Shown: positions 61,599-64,000 of the stretch, piece after piece
How the letters are laid out: every line of letters begins with the position of its first letter
Position numbering within the stretch: position 1 is the stretch's first letter
Assembly: GCF_020524355.2 (NCBI RefSeq)
Contig: NZ_CP129019.1
Span: 3,534,001 to 3,598,000, forward strand
DNA length: 64,000 bases
Reading direction: 5' to 3'
Origin: Mesobacillus subterraneus
GTDB lineage: Bacteria; Bacillota; Bacilli; Bacillales; Cytobacillaceae
Translations under genes and position numbers: made by a program
Notes under the pieces: generated by a model
The model's database searches: none
What the model saw: the letters and a program-made list of their open reading frames with translations, nothing else
What the model was told of the DNA's origin: nothing

Positions 61599-62423
61599 CG
61601 GTAAATCTTTTCTGTTGAATTGAATTCATCCAGGAAGCCATGGTCCGTCCTGGCTGATTCCTTCGTGCCAAGGCAGAGAAAACCTCCGTCGCTCAGGCTT
61701 TCGTTGAACAAGCGAAAGACCTGCTGCTGCAGCTGCAGGTTGAAGTAGATCATGACATTCCTGCAGATGATGACATGGAATTCATTAAAGGACCCATCTG
61801 TCACTAAATTATGCTGAGCAAACATGATATTCTTTCTTAAATATGGGGCCAGATGCGCAGCTTCACTATCGGCATTGTAATATTCGGAGAACGACTTTTT
61901 CCCGCCAGCCAGGATATAGTTTTTCGTGTAGGCCTGCATTTTGTGAAGCGGGATGACCCCGGCTTCCGCTTTTTGCAACACGATTTCATTCATATCCGTT
62001 GCGTAAATTTTCGCCCTGTCTCCCAGCCCTTCTTCCTCTAGTAAAATCGCCATCGAATAGGCTTCTTCTCCCGTCGAACAACCGGCATGCCAGATCCTGA
62101 TTTCAGGAAGCTCCTTTAATAGGGGGATGACTTCTTCGCGCATTGCTTTGAAGAAGTCCGGATCCCTGAACATTTCTGTCACATTAATCGAAAAATCCTT
62201 CAGGATACTCTGCAGCACTCGGTCATCATGAATGACTTTTTCCCGTTAAGCTGGTAATGCTGTTCAGCTTTTCGGCATTCATTCTCGAAGTGACCCGCCT
62301 CGAAATCGAGGAACGCATGTATTTCCTGAAATCATAGCCAGAAAGACGGTAGATGGCCAGTAAAAGCAATTCAAGTTCTAAATCCTCGTTATTCACATCT
62401 CCACCCTCTGCTTTCATTACCAC
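61571..62423 (-). pseudogene. CheR-type methyltransferase (RsbM-like), interrupted by one frameshift
   Basis: Two frames (62226-62423 and 61571-62218) together form one CheR-type protein of about 283 residues. The first holds the all-helical CheR_N region (LELELLLLAIYRLSGYDFRK, SSISRRVTSRMNA); the second holds FSINVTEMFRDPDFF, the SAM motif IWHAGCSTGEEAYSMAILL, ATDMNEIVLQKA and IICRNVMIYFN. Deleting one A from an A5 run near 62242 joins them. In the B. cereus group the equivalent enzyme RsbM methylates RsbK and restrains it; the gene order here matches. The start is uncertain (GTG 62423 or GTG 62396). The frameshift may be a sequencing error. Confidence 0.82.
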
Positions 62424-62432
62424 TCGCTGTCC

Positions 62433-64000
62433 TTAAGAGAGCCATACTCGCATTGCCGACAGCAGCTGGTCCAGTTTCATCGGTTTGCTGATGTAATCAT
62501 TCGCTCCGGCATCGAGACATTTCTCCCGATCGCCTTTCATAGCCTTAGCCGTCAGAGCAATGATCGGCGTTTCGCTATGGCTGCCAGTCTGCCGGATTTG
62601 TCTGATCGTTTCATATCCATCCATAACAGGCATCATGATGTCCATCAGAACGATATCCACCGCGTCCAGTTCATTCATCTTTTCAAGGCAAATCACACCG
62701 TTTTCAGCAGTGATCACCTTCATCCCTTCTTTTTTTAGGACATTTTTCAATGTAAAAATATTGCGGTGGTCATCATCGGCGACGACTACTGTTTTCCCGG
62801 TCAGGACAGTGGTTCTATCAGGTCCACTCTCCTGCTCCTGCTGATGATCAGCAGTGACTTCTCCGCGCTCTTTCGTGTCATTCATAGATGGCTCAACCGC
62901 TGCCGCCACTTCATTCTGGAATTCCAGAAGATCCATGTCAGCTGCAGGATACCCATTCGGCAAGTTCGGAATAATGACGGTAAACGTACTTCCTTCGCCT
63001 TCCTTGCTATCCACCTTGCAGACTCCGCCCAACAGATGGGAGAATTCTCTGGAGATGGAGAGGCCCAGCCCTGTTCCGCCATACTTTCTCATAATGGCAC
63101 CATCCACTTGCTGGAATGCTTCGAAAATCATGCGCTGTTTTTCGGAAGGAATCCCAATCCCCGAATCGGTGACGGTAAACTTCACCCATGTATCGGAATG
63201 GCCTGCCAGCGGACAGCCAATGGTTTCTTCTTCAGGTGCTTTTTCGATTTTTATCGATACCGTACCCTCTTCTGTGAATTTGAATGCATTTGACAGCAGG
63301 TTTTTCAAAATCTGCTGCAGCCTTTGTTCATCCGTATAGATAATCGGTGTAATATCATCTGTCTTAGTCACGATAAAATTGATCTTTTTATTCTTGGCAA
63401 CCTGGTCAAACTGTCTTTCCAGCCGGCCGGCAAATTCATCAAGGAATACTTCCTCAAAACTCACTTCAAGCTTTCCTGCTTCAACCTTTGATAAATCAAG
63501 AATATCATTGATCAAATTCAAGAGGTCCTGGCCGGAAGAATGAATGACTTTTGAGAACTCCTTCTGTTCATCGGAAAGCCCATGTTCTGCATCATCGAGC
63601 AGCATCTCGGACAGAAGCAGGATACTGTTCAGCGGTGTCCTTAGCTCATGTGACATATTGGCAAGGAATTCCGATTTATAGGATGAACTCTGCTCAAGCT
63701 CTTTCGCTTTTTGCTCGAGTGCTTCCTTTGCTGCCTGCAGCTCTTCTGACTTCAGCTCGGCATCACGAGTTCGCTCTTCCAACTGCTCATTCGTAATACG
63801 CAGTTCTTCCGTCTGCATCTGTAATTCCTCTGATTGGGATTGGAGCTCTTCCGCTTGAGATTGAAGCTCCTCTGATTGAGCCTGCAGTTCTTCCGTCTGT
63901 GCCTGTGATTCAAGCAATAGACGTTCAACCTCCATGCGCCCAAGGATATTGGTGATGCCAATCCCAAGTGTTTCAAGAACATTTTCAAGCAGCTTCTGGC
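62433..64000 (-). CDS. Hybrid sensor histidine kinase, RsbK-like (5' part outside window)
   Basis: The frame is open to the right edge, so the N-terminus is missing. What is present: a GAF-like end (LENVLETLGIGITNILGR), an unusually long heptad coiled coil of repeated QAQSEELQSQAEELQ-type units, the HisKA domain with MSHELRTPLNSILLLSE, an HATPase domain (LLSNAFKFTEEG, DSGIGIP, GTGLGLSIS) and a C-terminal receiver (VVVADDDHRNIFTL, phospho-acceptor in IVLMDIMMPVMDG, Lys in DYISKPMK). It is 10 bp upstream of the CheR gene on the same strand and opposite the RsbY-like gene; together these suggest the kinase that phosphorylates RsbY to switch on sigma-B. Confidence 0.9.
   Translation of the reverse strand, partial: QKLLENVLETLGIGITNILGRMEVERLLLESQAQTEELQAQSEELQSQAEELQSQSEELQMQTEELRITNEQLEERTRDAELKSEELQAAKEALEQKAKELEQSSSYKSEFLANMSHELRTPLNSILLLSEMLLDDAEHGLSDEQKEFSKVIHSSGQDLLNLINDILDLSKVEAGKLEVSFEEVFLDEFAGRLERQFDQVAKNKKINFIVTKTDDITPIIYTDEQRLQQILKNLLSNAFKFTEEGTVSIKIEKAPEEETIGCPLAGHSDTWVKFTVTDSGIGIPSEKQRMIFEAFQQVDGAIMRKYGGTGLGLSISREFSHLLGGVCKVDSKEGEGSTFTVIIPNLPNGYPAADMDLLEFQNEVAAAVEPSMNDTKERGEVTADHQQEQESGPDRTTVLTGKTVVVADDDHRNIFTLKNVLKKEGMKVITAENGVICLEKMNELDAVDIVLMDIMMPVMDGYETIRQIRQTGSHSETPIIALTAKAMKGDREKCLDAGANDYISKPMKLDQLLSAMRVWLS

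Noticed and set aside
1..64000. tRNA, rRNA, prophage, insertion sequence or integrative element
   Set aside because: No clover-leaf, rRNA, integrase, transposase or phage structural signature was recognised anywhere in the window.

Overview
This window looks like a chromosomal segment from a low-to-moderate G+C, spore-former-type Bacillaceae genome (Mesobacillus/Cytobacillus/Neobacillus-like; the genus is inferred, not proven). The evidence is strong AGGAGG-type Shine-Dalgarno sites, frequent TTG and GTG starts, GlpP antitermination ahead of glpD, a gntRKP operon with a palindromic operator and a cre-like site, LtaS, RNase J, DbpA, a YtrA-type GntR/ABC operon and an RsbY/RsbM/RsbK-like stress module. 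I saw no tRNA, rRNA, phage, transposase or CRISPR locus.

Layout. 0-9 kb: an amidohydrolase, an AspT/YidE antiporter, an aromatic-acid-exporter-like protein, a four-gene GntR-ABC operon with a clear operator, and the frameshifted 3' remnant of an ABC exporter. 9-17 kb: proC, a UvrC-like GIY-YIG protein, a two-component system next to a secreted protein with eight 28-residue repeats, and a vWA/DUF4352 pair divergent from an HTH-like protein. 17-31 kb: dbpA, a TRM11-like methyltransferase, a CDF exporter, ltaS, a 52-bp tandem array, an RNase J paralogue, a PAS-MCP transducer, glpP and glpD. 31-48 kb: DUF305, POT, CaCA, NUDIX-GNAT, AbgT, prolyl hydroxylase, EcsC, arylamine N-acetyltransferase, an alpha/beta hydrolase, a large MCP, and a YtcJ-type amidohydrolase preceded by a lysine riboswitch. 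48-55 kb: a NERD protein, a second 52-bp array and the gntR-gntK-gntP operon, with gntK broken by two one-base insertions. 55-64 kb: a beta-propeller protein, a PAS-GAF-GGDEF-EAL protein, and the RsbY-like phosphatase, CheR-type methyltransferase and hybrid kinase.

Two kinds of non-coding repeat stand out. One is a dispersed, strongly foldable element (core about 120 bp, extended form about 209 bp) present in about eleven intergenic clusters. The other is a set of five locus-specific tandem arrays. Three have a 20-21 bp period and two have an exact 52 bp period, so every period is close to a whole number of DNA helical turns although the motifs differ from locus to locus. These arrays and the lysine riboswitch ahead of an amidohydrolase are the most unusual observations.

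Three one-base insertions in short homopolymers break two otherwise complete genes (gntK twice, cheR once). They may be sequencing errors rather than real mutations. All functions are inferred from motifs read by eye; no database search was run.
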